Below, in pieces: positions 49,713-58,015 of a stretch of 64,000 nt of DNA. The DNA is from an uncultured Ruminococcus sp. (GTDB lineage Bacteria > Bacillota > Clostridia > Oscillospirales > Ruminococcaceae), in contig NZ_CAMYUE010000006.1 in the NCBI RefSeq assembly GCF_947301925.1, positions 62,001-126,000 on the forward strand, read 5' to 3'. The position numbers were made by a program, and so were the translations under genes. Position 1 is the first letter of the stretch; every line of letters starts with the position of its first letter. A model generated the notes under the pieces. It was not told where the DNA came from. It was given only the letters and a program-made list of their open reading frames with translations, and ran no database searches.

Positions 49713-50360
49713 TCAGTCGTTCTTCTTGCGTGTTCTTATCCACATCTTCTTCAGGGGGTTCTTTACCTGCATATCAGAGAAGTAATTGTACAGCACGTCC
49801 TGATTGCAGCCTGCGTCGGGGAGGGAGTTGTAGAACTTCTCAAGTCCCCTGATATCCATGCCGATCTCGGGAGGGAACTGGATATCCCTGGCCGAGAACA
49901 CCACGGCACCGTTGACGGGAGTCTTGTCGAAGCCGCCCTTTTTCAGGTGGTGGATAACATTGTCCATATGTGTTTTGTTCTGGAGCTGAGGATTATATAG
50001 CTTATGGGTCTTGCTGCCTATCTTATGGGTGAGGTTCTTGCCGCTGCCGGATACCGAGCCCGAAATGCCCTTGGTCTCCACAACGAGTATACCGAAACGG
50101 CCGAACACAAGGTGATCCACCTCGCAGGCCTTGTTGTAGAGGGGGAGATAGGCGTTGTTTATGATACGGATATGATCTTTTTTGCCCAGCTTCTTCAGCA
50201 CCTTTGCCACCTTGCGCTCGGCAGCTCTGCCCTTGCGCTTGCCCTTGCTGAAGTGAACGCCTATGTAGAGTATCAGCAGGAGAGCTGCTGCTGCGGCAAT
50301 ACCAATGAGTATCCATGTTTTTTTGTCAAGACCAAAAAGCGTAATATTAACAAAATCCAT
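49713..50360 (-). CDS. NERD-domain membrane protein
   Basis: A 215-residue protein with AAAGGAG before the ATG. An N-terminal transmembrane helix (about 15-37, KTWILIGIAAAAALLLILYI) is followed by a nuclease-related domain (NERD): the blocks ACEVDHLVFGRFGILVVETKG and later VNGAVVFSARDIQF. NERD is related to PD-(D/E)xK nucleases, with the E..D...E.K arrangement kept (EVDH...VVETKG). Function in cells is unknown; plasmid and stress loci often carry it. The gene follows a 20-bp gap after the GH53 start region on the same strand. Confidence 0.85.
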   Translation of the reverse strand: MDFVNITLFGLDKKTWILIGIAAAAALLLILYIGVHFSKGKRKGRAAERKVAKVLKKLGKKDHIRIINNAYLPLYNKACEVDHLVFGRFGILVVETKGISGSVSGSGKNLTHKIGSKTHKLYNPQLQNKTHMDNVIHHLKKGGFDKTPVNGAVVFSARDIQFPPEIGMDIRGLEKFYNSLPDAGCNQDVLYNYFSDMQVKNPLKKMWIRTRKKND

Positions 50361-50482
50361 AATTTTCTCCTTTCAGGATGAATAATTCCGATCCTTGCGG
50401 CGATAATAGCAGTGTACCGCTGAAGCGCGGCTGCGGCCGACATCAGTGGTCTCAAAATCCCGAATAAAGAGGTGTTCTCAAT

Positions 50483-50701
50483 ATGTGGGACAAAATAGCT
50501 CTTATTCTTCTGATAATCGGAGGAATAAACTGGGGACTGGTCGGTATATTCGAGTTTGACATGGTGGCATGGCTCTTAGGCGGCACAGACAGTGTCGTAA
50601 GCCGTGCGGTCTACATTCTCGTAGCCATTTCGGCAGTCTGGTGCATATCCCTTCTCTTCCGCAGAGACGGGGAGCTGGCAGTCCAGGGCGCTGACCGATA
50701 G
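50483..50701 (+). CDS. DUF378 small membrane protein
   Basis: A 72-residue membrane protein with AAAGAGGTGTTC before the ATG. Two hydrophobic helices and the family's INWGLVGIFEFDMVAWLLGG stretch and a C-terminal RAVYILVAISAVW. DUF378 proteins are common and uncharacterised. A small hairpin (arms CGCTCCTT / AAGGAGCG, 50709-50736) after the stop may end it. Confidence 0.88.
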   Translation: MWDKIALILLIIGGINWGLVGIFEFDMVAWLLGGTDSVVSRAVYILVAISAVWCISLLFRRDGELAVQGADR

Positions 50702-50755
50702 ACCCACTCGCTCCTTTTACGATGCCGTAAGGAGCGGTTACATATGCGGATATGC

Positions 50756-50784
50756 AAAAAGGGAGGCATAAATGCCTCCCTTGA
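50756..50784 (-). terminator. terminator of the rpsF-ssb-rpsR operon
   Basis: GGGAGGCAT-AA-ATGCCTCCC hairpin; on the minus strand followed by a T-run (TTTTTGC), just beyond the rpsR stop. Confidence 0.85.
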
Positions 50785-50793
50785 GTTTTATGA

Positions 50794-51036
50794 TTAGTCG
50801 CTGATATAAGGAAGCAGAGCGATATGTCTTGCTCTCTTGATAGCAACTGTGAGCTCACGCTGGTGGTAAGCGCAAGTGCCTGTTACACGTCTCGGAAGAA
50901 TCTTAGCTCTCTCGGTCATGCACTTTCTGAGCTTAGCGAGATCCTTGTAATCGATCTTCTCGATCCTGTCAGCACAGAACATACAAACCTTCTTGCGGGG
51001 CTTCTTCGAGGGACGGGAATTTCTTTCCTTTTCCAT
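50794..51036 (-). CDS. rpsR: 30S ribosomal protein bS18
   Basis: An 80-residue protein, normal size. Recognised from [61 protein letters not shown], including the CxxC...C pattern. AGGAGGAAAAGTC precedes the ATG. Third gene of the rpsF-ssb-rpsR operon. Confidence 0.98.
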   Translation of the reverse strand: MEKERNSRPSKKPRKKVCMFCADRIEKIDYKDLAKLRKCMTERAKILPRRVTGTCAYHQRELTVAIKRARHIALLPYISD

Positions 51037-51075
51037 GACTTTTCCTCCTATCGTAATAAAGTAAAGTTAACGTAC

Positions 51076-51594
51076 TCAGAACGGAACGTCGCCGTCGCTG
51101 AGTATCTCCTCAAAATCGCTGAGGTTGCCGTAAGACATACTGTCATTGGCAGCGGGCTGCTGGGGAGCTGCCTGCTGAGGAGGAGCGGAATAATTGTTAT
51201 TGTAATTGTTCTGGGGAGCGCCGTAGCCGCCGCCGTTCTGATAACCGCCGCCGTTGCCGCCGCTTTCGCCCTTGCCGCCCACGAATTCAACATTATCCAC
51301 CTGCACGTCCATGGTGTAGTGGGTGATATCGGGGTGATTCCTGTCCTGATAGTTGTTATTTCTGAGAGAGCCCTCTATGCAGATGAGCTTGCCCTTGTTG
51401 AAATAACGGGAAACGAACTCTGCGGTCTGTCTCCATGCTGTACAGGTGATGAAATCAGCCTGCCTCTCGCCTGTGGTCTTATCGGCGAAGCGCCTGTCCA
51501 CAGCGACAGTGAATCTGCATGAAGCGATACCGCTCTGAGTCTGTCTCAGTTCGGGATCAGCAGTAAGTCTGCCGACTAAAATAACCTTATTCAT
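51076..51594 (-). CDS. ssb: single-stranded DNA-binding protein
   Basis: A 172-residue OB-fold protein: MNKVILVGRLTADPELRQTQSG, FTVAVDRRFADKTTGERQADFI, GKLICIEGSLRNNNYQDRN, then a Gly/Asn/Gln-rich tail (about 115-160) and the acidic C-terminal tip DGDVPF that binds replication and repair partners. TTTAGGAGGCGG precedes the ATG. Between rpsF and rpsR as in most Firmicutes. Confidence 0.97.
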   Translation of the reverse strand: MNKVILVGRLTADPELRQTQSGIASCRFTVAVDRRFADKTTGERQADFITCTAWRQTAEFVSRYFNKGKLICIEGSLRNNNYQDRNHPDITHYTMDVQVDNVEFVGGKGESGGNGGGYQNGGGYGAPQNNYNNNYSAPPQQAAPQQPAANDSMSYGNLSDFEEILSDGDVPF

Positions 51595-51623
51595 CTGACC
51601 GCCTCCTAAATAATGAAGTAGAA

Positions 51624-51920
51624 TTATTCAACAACTGTAACGAGTGAACGAAGAACGCCGTCTGTGATGTTGAGACGTCTTGAAAGCTCAGCGGGATAAT
51701 CGGGCTGTGACTGGAATGTGTAGATCACATAGTAGCCTTCTGTCTCGTCCTCGATAGGATATGCAAGCTTGCGCTTACCCCAATCCTCGTTGACTTCAAC
51801 AGCTTCGGCGTGACGCTCGATTCTCTCCTTGAACTTCTCTACGAGAGCCTTCATAGGCTCCTCGCCGTTCTTGAGGCTGAAAACAACCATTACTTCATAC
51901 TTAGCGGATACCTTTGCCAT
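51624..51920 (-). CDS. rpsF: 30S ribosomal protein bS6
   Basis: A 98-residue protein of normal size: VFSLKNGEEPMKALVEKFKERIE, EDWGKRKLAYPIEDETEGYYVIYTFQ and the C-terminal LNITDGVLRSLVTVV block. GGAGGTGTGCTAA precedes the ATG. First gene of the operon. Confidence 0.97.
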   Translation of the reverse strand: MAKVSAKYEVMVVFSLKNGEEPMKALVEKFKERIERHAEAVEVNEDWGKRKLAYPIEDETEGYYVIYTFQSQPDYPAELSRRLNITDGVLRSLVTVVE

Positions 51921-51944
51921 TTAGCACACCTCCTTCTGGGATCA

Positions 51945-51967
51945 TGCCCGGCAACTTACTGCGGGCA
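51945..51967 (-). promoter_or_regulatory. rpsF leader hairpin, possible S6:S18 autogenous-control element
   Basis: On the minus strand TGCCCG-CAGTAAGTTG-CCGGGCA (stem arms with a bulged C) lies 25 nt upstream of the rpsF ATG. S6:S18 regulatory leaders upstream of rpsF are known in many bacteria and contain a conserved CCG bulge beside a hairpin; the match here is partial. The 51968-52092 gap otherwise holds the promoter region. Confidence 0.35.
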
Positions 51968-52092
51968 AGGATAATAATAGTACCTGTTTACACAAGATAC
52001 TCAATTATTATACCATTTCATAAAGGGCTTGTCAAGCATTTTTTTGAAAAAACTGTAGCAACAGAATTCAACTTAAATATGCAGAGTTTATG

Positions 52093-52123
52093 TGTATCCC
52101 TCCGCCTCAGGCAGGGGGATACA
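52093..52123 (-). terminator. terminator-like hairpin after the first of three lipoprotein genes
   Basis: TGTATCCC / GGGGATACA arms with a CCGCCTCAGGC inner stem, 13 bp beyond the stop at 52136. Confidence 0.5.
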
Positions 52124-52135
52124 GGCTTTCGGGGG

Positions 52136-52846
52136 TTATTCTGCCGTATCTTCCGTCTTTTTGCCCCAGCAGGCAAAAGAGCCCACGGTTCTTGGAAACG
52201 AGGGCTCGGTCACATAGTTGTCCTTGTAGTCCTCGGCGTTGAAGGTGATGGGATCGGCATCGGGAAGCTTTATGAGCTTATCCCGGGAGGAAGGTGAACT
52301 CCAGAGTAACAGATTGCCGCTTTCGTCAAAGTCAAAATGTTCATCGAGGACATCATCGGCTTTGTCGGGGTAAACCGCATCAAGTGCATATCCCACAGGG
52401 TAAGATGAGTTTTTCCATACGGTCGTATAATGGAAGGTGATACTGTGTTCCTTTTGCTCACAGTTAAAGACGTTTATTACGCCGTCAAATGCGCTGATTA
52501 CCTCTCCGTTGTATGGGCTGAAAAATACATAGAAATCGCCGCGGAATCTGTCGTCGTAGGGCTTATCGGGCGTTTTTTCAGCCTTTATCTGTATCTCATA
52601 TACGCCTGCGTCTATCCAAATATGATCTTTGTCATCGTTTGTGAAGGTGGTAGTTGTGACGGTTTCTGCGGCGGTAGTTGTAACGGTCGAAGTTGTCGTA
52701 ACAGCCTTTGTTGTTGCAGATGTTGTCGTTACAGCTACTGTGGCGGGAGAAGTCGTGGGTTCCGAGGCCTTTCGGGAACTGTTATCCTTTGAGGCACAGC
52801 CGCATAACATGGTAAGAGCTATTGTTGATATGAGTATTTTTTTCAT
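52136..52846 (-). CDS. lipoprotein with C-terminal conserved domain (family B, copy 1)
   Basis: A 236-residue predicted lipoprotein starting at 52846 (MKKILISTIALTMLCGC; lipobox LCGC). A Thr/Val spacer (about 20-70) precedes a domain of about 155 residues: DHIWIDAGVYEIQIKAEKTPDKPYDD, YVFFSPYNGEVISAFDGVINVFNCEQKEHSITFHYTTVW and a tail with LPDADPITFNAEDYKDNYV. About 85% of the domain is shared with the next gene, so this is a recent duplication. The family was not identified. Surface-exposed by lipidation. Confidence 0.8.
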   Translation of the reverse strand: MKKILISTIALTMLCGCASKDNSSRKASEPTTSPATVAVTTTSATTKAVTTTSTVTTTAAETVTTTTFTNDDKDHIWIDAGVYEIQIKAEKTPDKPYDDRFRGDFYVFFSPYNGEVISAFDGVINVFNCEQKEHSITFHYTTVWKNSSYPVGYALDAVYPDKADDVLDEHFDFDESGNLLLWSSPSSRDKLIKLPDADPITFNAEDYKDNYVTEPSFPRTVGSFACWGKKTEDTAE

Positions 52847-52893
52847 ATTAATATTCATTCCTTATGCAAAAAAGATAATTAAAGCCATTATAT

Positions 52894-52910
52894 TTGTCAG
52901 CCATTGACAA
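52894..52910 (-). promoter_or_regulatory. inverted repeat upstream of lipoprotein copy 1
   Basis: TTGTCA-GCCAT-TGACAA, directly before TATAAT on the minus strand (TGACAAATATAATGGC). The same 30-bp stretch is repeated upstream of copy 2 at 53675-53691, so the promoter region was duplicated with the gene. The spacing suggests a repressor site overlapping the -10. Confidence 0.5.
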
Positions 52911-52925
52911 TAGTATCTTCGGTGA

Positions 52926-53627
52926 TCAGCCGAGCTTTTTGCCCCAGCAGGCATAAGAGCCCACGGCTCTTGGGGGCATAGACTCGGTCACATAGTTGTC
53001 CTTGTAGTCCTCGGCGTTGAAGGAGTGGGGATCGGCGTCGGGAAGCTTTATGAGCTTTTCCATAGTGGAAGGTGAACTCCAGAGTGTCAGATCGCCGTTT
53101 TCGTCAAAGTCAAAATATCTGTAATTGATATCATCGGATTTGTCCGGGTAGACCACATCATATTCATAACCCACAGGAAGGGAGGAGTTTTTCCATACAC
53201 TCGTATAGTGGAAGGTGATACTGTGTTCCTTTTGCTCGCAGGTAAAGACGCTTATTACGCCATCAAATGCGCTGATTATCTCTCCGTTGTATGGACTGAA
53301 AAATACATAGAATTCGCCGAGAAATCTGTCGTCATAGGGCTTATCTGGTGTTTTTTCAGCCTTCAGCTGTATCTCATAGACGCCTGTGTCTACCCAAACA
53401 TGGTCTTCATCGTTATCTGTGGAGGTGGTAGTTGCTTCTGTTGTGGAAGCTGTTGTCGTAACCGTTGTAGTTGCGGTAACTGTTGTCGTAGCTTCAGCAG
53501 AAGCAGGAGCTGTCGTTGTTATAGCTTCTGCGGCCGTGGGTTCGGCGGATTTGTTTGAGCTGTTATCCTTTGAGGTACAGCCGCAGAGCATGGTAAGAGC
53601 TAATGCTGATATGAGTATTTTTTTCAT
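52926..53627 (-). CDS. lipoprotein with C-terminal conserved domain (family B, copy 2)
   Basis: A 233-residue lipoprotein starting at 53627 (MKKILISALALTMLCGC). The domain matches copy 1 almost throughout: DHVWVDTGVYEIQLKAEKTPDKPYDD, YVFFSPYNGEIISAFDGVISVFTCEQKEHSITFHYTSVW and LPDADPHSFNAEDYKDNYV. The Thr spacer and signal peptides also align. Recent tandem duplication with copy 1; divergence is mostly conservative. Confidence 0.8.
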   Translation of the reverse strand: MKKILISALALTMLCGCTSKDNSSNKSAEPTAAEAITTTAPASAEATTTVTATTTVTTTASTTEATTTSTDNDEDHVWVDTGVYEIQLKAEKTPDKPYDDRFLGEFYVFFSPYNGEIISAFDGVISVFTCEQKEHSITFHYTSVWKNSSLPVGYEYDVVYPDKSDDINYRYFDFDENGDLTLWSSPSTMEKLIKLPDADPHSFNAEDYKDNYVTESMPPRAVGSYACWGKKLG

Positions 53628-53674
53628 ATTACGGTTCATTCCTTATGCAAATTAGTTAATTAAAGCCATTATAT

Positions 53675-53691
53675 TTGTCAGCCATTGACAA
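53675..53691 (-). promoter_or_regulatory. inverted repeat upstream of lipoprotein copy 2
   Basis: Identical to 52894-52910: TTGTCA-GCCAT-TGACAA followed on the minus strand by ATATAATGGC. Confidence 0.5.
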
Positions 53692-53709
53692 TAGCTACCG
53701 TTCCAGTGA

Positions 53710-54810
53710 TTAGTCGAGCTTTTTTCCTAAAGCGGAATAGGCGCCCACGGTCCTGGGCTGATCCGTATTGGCAACGTAGTTGTCCCTGTAGTCCTCGGCG
53801 TTGAAGGTATCGGGATCAACACCCGGGAGTTTTATAAGCTTATTCATGCTTGTAGATGAGAAAGCGAGTGTCAGGTTGTCGTTTTCGTCGTAAAACAGGT
53901 GGTCATAATACTCATCATCGGGATCATTGGAGAAAACAACATCATATTCCGTATCCATTGCTCCGGAGTCGTTTTCCCCGACAGTAATACAGTGGAAGAC
54001 CATGCTGTTTTTCTTCTGCACACAGGTGAATTCGGTCAATATGCCGTCAATTGCACTGTAACACTCTCCGTGGTTTGCGTCGTAGAACACATAGAACTCG
54101 CCGCGGAATCTGTCATCGTAGGGCTTGTCAGGCGTTTTTTCAGCCTTGATCTGTACCTCATAGACTCCTCTGTCAGCCCATACATAGTCCTCGTCTTCCT
54201 GAACCTTTTTCCCGAGCACCTGTTCTTCAAAGTCGGTCCGGACGTTTGAGCCTATAATGTAATCGTCGATATAGTCTTCGACGTTGAAGGTATCGGGATC
54301 AACGTCGGCGAGCTTTAAATAGGTCGTTCTGTTGAATTCTCCGCCACAGACTACATTGCCGTTTTTGACAAGGCCGGGAGTTAGTTTGGAATCCGATGAA
54401 TAGCTGAATTTTCCTCCCGAATAGTATTCGCTGTGGAAGATTATCCTGTCTTTTTTCTGCTCGCAGGTGAATTTTTCTGTCAGACCGCTGTAAACGTTTA
54501 TGACCTCACCGTGAGTTTCATCGAAAAAGCAGTAGAAATCACCGTTATATCTGTTATCGCAGGCGGGATCATTGTCCCTTTCGCCCGTTCTGACTTCGTA
54601 TACGCCTTTTGTGAACCAGACATAGTCCTCTTCGTCATTCCGGGCTGTAGTAGTTGTTGTTACGGCAGTTGCAGTGACAGTTTCGGTTGTCGATACAGTC
54701 TGTGTTTCGGGAACTGTTGTGGTATCAGCCGTGACTGTGGAGTTTTTGCTCTCCGAGCTGCAACCGCACAGGGCAGCAAGCATTATTATTGGTATGATGT
54801 ACTTTTTCAT
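53710..54810 (-). CDS. lipoprotein with two copies of the family-B domain (copy 3)
   Basis: A 366-residue lipoprotein starting at 54810 (MKKYIIPIIMLAALCGCSSE) after GAAAGG. It carries two family-B domains in tandem: EDYVWFTKGVYEVRTGERDN (about 60-195) and EDYVWADRGVYEVQIKAEKTPDKPYDD (about 210-365), each ending with LADVDPDTFNVEDYIDDYI / LPGVDPDTFNAEDYRDNYV. The second domain is closer to the single-domain neighbours. It lacks the duplicated promoter repeat. Function unknown. Confidence 0.8.
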   Translation of the reverse strand: MKKYIIPIIMLAALCGCSSESKNSTVTADTTTVPETQTVSTTETVTATAVTTTTTARNDEEDYVWFTKGVYEVRTGERDNDPACDNRYNGDFYCFFDETHGEVINVYSGLTEKFTCEQKKDRIIFHSEYYSGGKFSYSSDSKLTPGLVKNGNVVCGGEFNRTTYLKLADVDPDTFNVEDYIDDYIIGSNVRTDFEEQVLGKKVQEDEDYVWADRGVYEVQIKAEKTPDKPYDDRFRGEFYVFYDANHGECYSAIDGILTEFTCVQKKNSMVFHCITVGENDSGAMDTEYDVVFSNDPDDEYYDHLFYDENDNLTLAFSSTSMNKLIKLPGVDPDTFNAEDYRDNYVANTDQPRTVGAYSALGKKLD

Positions 54811-54916
54811 ATTGAGCCTTTCATGTTTTATTTTTATAAAAAGCATTATACCACAGCCGCAGTTTTTTGGCAATACATTCATTGCTGTTTTATTGTTGCA
54901 CTGCTTTAATAAAAAG

Positions 54917-54945
54917 TTGACAACTGCAAAGTTTCATAGTATAAT
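54917..54945 (+). promoter_or_regulatory. promoter of the antiporter gene
   Basis: TTGACA (54917-54922), 17-bp spacer, TATAAT (54940-54945): consensus. Confidence 0.8.
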
Positions 54946-55000
54946 AATAGCAGACGGGAGCATATATGCTCCCTTTATTTGCGAAAGGATATGTAAATGA

Positions 55001-56209
55001 ATGGAGACTTACAGGATACTCAAGGATCTTGCCATAGTATTCATATGCGCCAAGGGCGCGGGACTGCTGGCAAGGAAGCTGAAGGCTCCCATGGTAGTGG
55101 GAGAGATAATCTCGGGACTTATCATAGGCCCCTGTCTGCTGGGCTGGGTACAGCCCAATGACTTCATCGGCCAGATGGCCGAGATAGGCGTTGTGCTCAT
55201 CATGTTTTCCGCAGGACTGGAGACCAATCTTCAGGAGCTGAAAAAATCGGGCTTTGCCGCCTTCCTTATCGCCTGCGTGGGAGTGCTGGTGCCGCTGATA
55301 GGCGGTACGCTGCTGTATATGTGCATATACGGCTTTGCCTCGGTGGGCACGGACGAGTTCTTCAAGGCGGTGTTCATCGGCTGTATCATGACGGCAACCT
55401 CCGTCGGCATAACAGTTGAGGTGCTCAAGGAGATGGGCAAGCTCAAGACCCGCGTGGGACAGACCATTCTCAGCGCCGCCATAATCGACGACGTCATCGG
55501 TATCATAGTTCTCACCTTTGTGCTTGGCTTCAAGGACCCCGACAGCAATACTCTCCTTGTAACGGGCAAGATACTGCTCTTCCTGGTGCTGTCTCTGGTG
55601 CTGGGCTTCATAATATACAAGGTGTTCAAGTTCTACGACGACAGGCACGCCCACACAAGGCGTATCCCAATTATTGCCATAACGCTCTGCTTTGCCATGG
55701 CCTTCGTAGCTGAGAAGTATTTCGGCATAGCCGATATCACAGGCGCGTATATCGCAGGCATAATCCTCTGCAATGTCCGCGATGCCGAGTACATAGACCG
55801 CCGCGTCAGCATCAACGGCTATATGTTCTTTGCGCCGGTTTTCTTCGTGAGCATCGGACTGAAAACGGATTTCAGCAGCGTGGATTCAAGCATGATAGTA
55901 TTCTCCATAGGCTTTGTCATAGTGGCAATGATCAGCAAGATCATAGGCTGCGGACTTGTGTCGAAATGCTTTAAGTACAGCTGGACAGACTGTCTGAAGA
56001 TAGGCGTGGGAATGATGACCCGCGGAGAGGTAGCCCTCATCATCACAAACAAGGGACTTGGCCTTGGTATAATAGACTCGTCGTACTTCACGGCGGTAAT
56101 ACTTCTCATAATCGTTTCAAGCATAGTAACGCCCGTATTGCTGAAGCTGCTTTTCGGAAAATCGCATGACAGCGGCGAAAAGGAAGCGGCAGTGCAGGCG
56201 GCGAAGTAA
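55001..56209 (+). CDS. CPA2-type cation/proton antiporter
   Basis: A 402-residue integral membrane protein. About 12 hydrophobic helices; the family motifs are visible in the GEIISGLIIGPCLLGWVQPND region near the N-terminus and the TSVGITVEVLKEMGKL and SAAIIDDVIGIIVLTFVLG helices, with the paired Asp (DD) that carries ions in CPA2 (KefB/NapA-like) transporters. No C-terminal RCK domain, so closer to Na+/H+ antiporters than to KefC. It should exchange Na+ or K+ for H+ across the membrane. Followed 24 bp later by ispF. Confidence 0.9.
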   Translation: METYRILKDLAIVFICAKGAGLLARKLKAPMVVGEIISGLIIGPCLLGWVQPNDFIGQMAEIGVVLIMFSAGLETNLQELKKSGFAAFLIACVGVLVPLIGGTLLYMCIYGFASVGTDEFFKAVFIGCIMTATSVGITVEVLKEMGKLKTRVGQTILSAAIIDDVIGIIVLTFVLGFKDPDSNTLLVTGKILLFLVLSLVLGFIIYKVFKFYDDRHAHTRRIPIIAITLCFAMAFVAEKYFGIADITGAYIAGIILCNVRDAEYIDRRVSINGYMFFAPVFFVSIGLKTDFSSVDSSMIVFSIGFVIVAMISKIIGCGLVSKCFKYSWTDCLKIGVGMMTRGEVALIITNKGLGLGIIDSSYFTAVILLIIVSSIVTPVLLKLLFGKSHDSGEKEAAVQAAK

Positions 56210-56233
56210 TATGATCCCCGAAAGGAGAAAGAT

Positions 56234-56710
56234 ATGTTCAGGATAGGTCACGGATACGACGTACACAAGCTTGTTGAGGGCAGGAAGCTCATTCTCGGCG
56301 GTGTTGAGATACCTCATGTTACGGGACTTCTCGGTCACTCCGACGCGGACGTTCTCGTCCACGCCATAATGGACGCCATGCTGGGAGCTCTGGCCATGGG
56401 TGATATAGGCCATCTTTTCCCCGATAACGACAACAGCTTCAAGGACGCCGACAGCATGAAGCTCATGGCGGAGGTATGCCGCAGAGTGAGAGCCGAGGGC
56501 TGGGAGATAGGCAATATCGACGCAACGATAATAGCGCAGGCACCGAAGCTTGCTCCCCATATAATGACGATGAGGGAGAATATCGCAAGAGTATGCGGCT
56601 GCGACGTATCGCAGATCAGCGTCAAGGCCACCACCGAGGAGCACCTGGGCTTCACAGGCGAGAAGCTGGGAATGTCCGCCCATGCAGTGGCACTCATGCA
56701 GAAAGTGTAA
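56234..56710 (+). CDS. ispF: 2-C-methyl-D-erythritol 2,4-cyclodiphosphate synthase
   Basis: A 158-residue enzyme of the methylerythritol phosphate pathway to isoprenoids. Zinc and substrate motifs: [26 protein letters not shown] (Asp-x-His), [20 protein letters not shown], and [20 protein letters not shown] at the C-terminus. Acts in the cytoplasm as a trimer. AAAGGAG precedes the ATG. Co-transcribed with the antiporter. Confidence 0.97.
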   Translation: MFRIGHGYDVHKLVEGRKLILGGVEIPHVTGLLGHSDADVLVHAIMDAMLGALAMGDIGHLFPDNDNSFKDADSMKLMAEVCRRVRAEGWEIGNIDATIIAQAPKLAPHIMTMRENIARVCGCDVSQISVKATTEEHLGFTGEKLGMSAHAVALMQKV

Positions 56711-56745
56711 AAAATCCCCGAAGCTTTATGGCTTCGGGGATTTTT
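56711..56745. terminator. bidirectional terminator after ispF
   Basis: AAAATCCCCGAAGC-TTTATG-GCTTCGGGGATTTT hairpin between ispF and the minus-strand GH124-like gene. Confidence 0.9.
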
Positions 56746-56754
56746 GTATATCCG

Positions 56755-58005
56755 TCAGTCAGCGCTGATTTCAAGGCTGCTTATCTTGTGGAGCAGATAC
56801 TCCTGTATACGCAGTGCGTCATTGGAGGTAAGCCCCTCTGTGGAGCTGTCCACGTCGCCGTTGAGCTTGCCCTGCTCAGTCAGGTGCTTGGGATCCGTTC
56901 CTGTGAGTCCGTACTTATTCGGATTTGCAAGGCTCTGCATGATGAGTATAGCGTCTGCCAGCTCCACCTTTTCATCACAGTTGGTATCGCCGTAAAGGAT
57001 ATCAGCGGGAGGCGCAGTGGTAGTCGTTGATGTGACGGTCGTTGACGTTGTGGTAGTAGTGGTTGTGGTGGTAGTTGTAGTGGTAACAGGCGGCTTTTCG
57101 GTTATCGGAGCCATGCTGGGCTTGGTATCGCCCCACCAGTCCCAGCGGTCGGGAGTGCGGTACTTGTTGATCTTCTCGCCGTTTGCAGAGGTCCAGGTGA
57201 ACACGTTGTCGTAAAGGTGTCCCTCATAGTAGTAGAACTGCGCCATTGCGCATATCTCATCGGCATATGTGGCGTAGGCGCCGTCGTCCTCAGCCATGTT
57301 GCACCAGCCTGTGTTGAAGCCCTTGAGGCTGTTCCTTACTACCTGATAGTCGGTCATTCCCTGCTGGTTCATGCAGATCTCCGCAAAGTGGAGTATCTTT
57401 CTGATACCCATATGATTGGATATGATGCAGTCGTAGAAGTTCTGCGGGGTAAAGGAATACTGGTACATCTCGGGGACGTTGTCCTCTGGCATGAACTTGG
57501 GGTCGCAGTCCGCAAAGGCCGTAACGGCGGTCTGCAAGGTGCCGTATGCGTGGGCGGAGTTAACGCCCCAGCCGTCCTCGTAGGCGGTCTCGTGGTCAGA
57601 GCCTATCTTGCCCTCGCCGAGAGTTGATTCTCTCGACCCCAGTCCTAAGAACAGAGCATACATTTTCTCGCGGTCGGGCTGTCCCAGACGTGTGGAAATG
57701 AGGTCCCAGTGCTCGTCTATCTCCTTGTAGAGAGCGTACTTTACTTCCTGTACGGTCATTTTATGGTTGATCGCGCGTATCTCCTCAGCTGAGGCGTCCG
57801 CGGGAGTGTTCCTCTCGCCGAAATTCAGGGGGTTGCCTACGCCCTCAGCCTGTATATCACGGGAGGTATCGTGCAGGGGCTCGCAGGTCTCTCCGGCGAA
57901 GCACCATTCGTCCGCATGGACCGTTGAGCTGCCGAGACCTGTCACTGCTGATGAAGTGCATATCACCGCAGCGGTGAGAAGTCCCCATAATCTGTTGAAT
58001 CTCAT
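56755..58005 (-). CDS. secreted GH124-like (lysozyme-fold) protein with Thr linker and dockerin
   Basis: A 416-residue secreted protein; the start at 58005 (MRFNRLWGLLTAAV) follows GAGGTGAC. Domain at about 60-300 with MYALFLGLGSRESTLGEG (putative acid Glu126), HAYGTLQTAVTAF, and NSLKGFNTGWCNMAE; the ALFLGxxSRES pattern and fold signature fit GH124 endoglucanases, known from Clostridium thermocellum and Ruminococcus, which have a lysozyme-like superhelix. The assignment is moderately sure. A Thr linker precedes a dockerin at about 341-412 (GDTNCDEKVELADAILIMQS), very close to that of the xylanase at 4257. It starts 10 bp after a MIF-family gene. Confidence 0.7.
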   Translation of the reverse strand: MRFNRLWGLLTAAVICTSSAVTGLGSSTVHADEWCFAGETCEPLHDTSRDIQAEGVGNPLNFGERNTPADASAEEIRAINHKMTVQEVKYALYKEIDEHWDLISTRLGQPDREKMYALFLGLGSRESTLGEGKIGSDHETAYEDGWGVNSAHAYGTLQTAVTAFADCDPKFMPEDNVPEMYQYSFTPQNFYDCIISNHMGIRKILHFAEICMNQQGMTDYQVVRNSLKGFNTGWCNMAEDDGAYATYADEICAMAQFYYYEGHLYDNVFTWTSANGEKINKYRTPDRWDWWGDTKPSMAPITEKPPVTTTTTTTTTTTTTSTTVTSTTTTAPPADILYGDTNCDEKVELADAILIMQSLANPNKYGLTGTDPKHLTEQGKLNGDVDSSTEGLTSNDALRIQEYLLHKISSLEISAD

Positions 58006-58015
58006 AGCTGTCACC

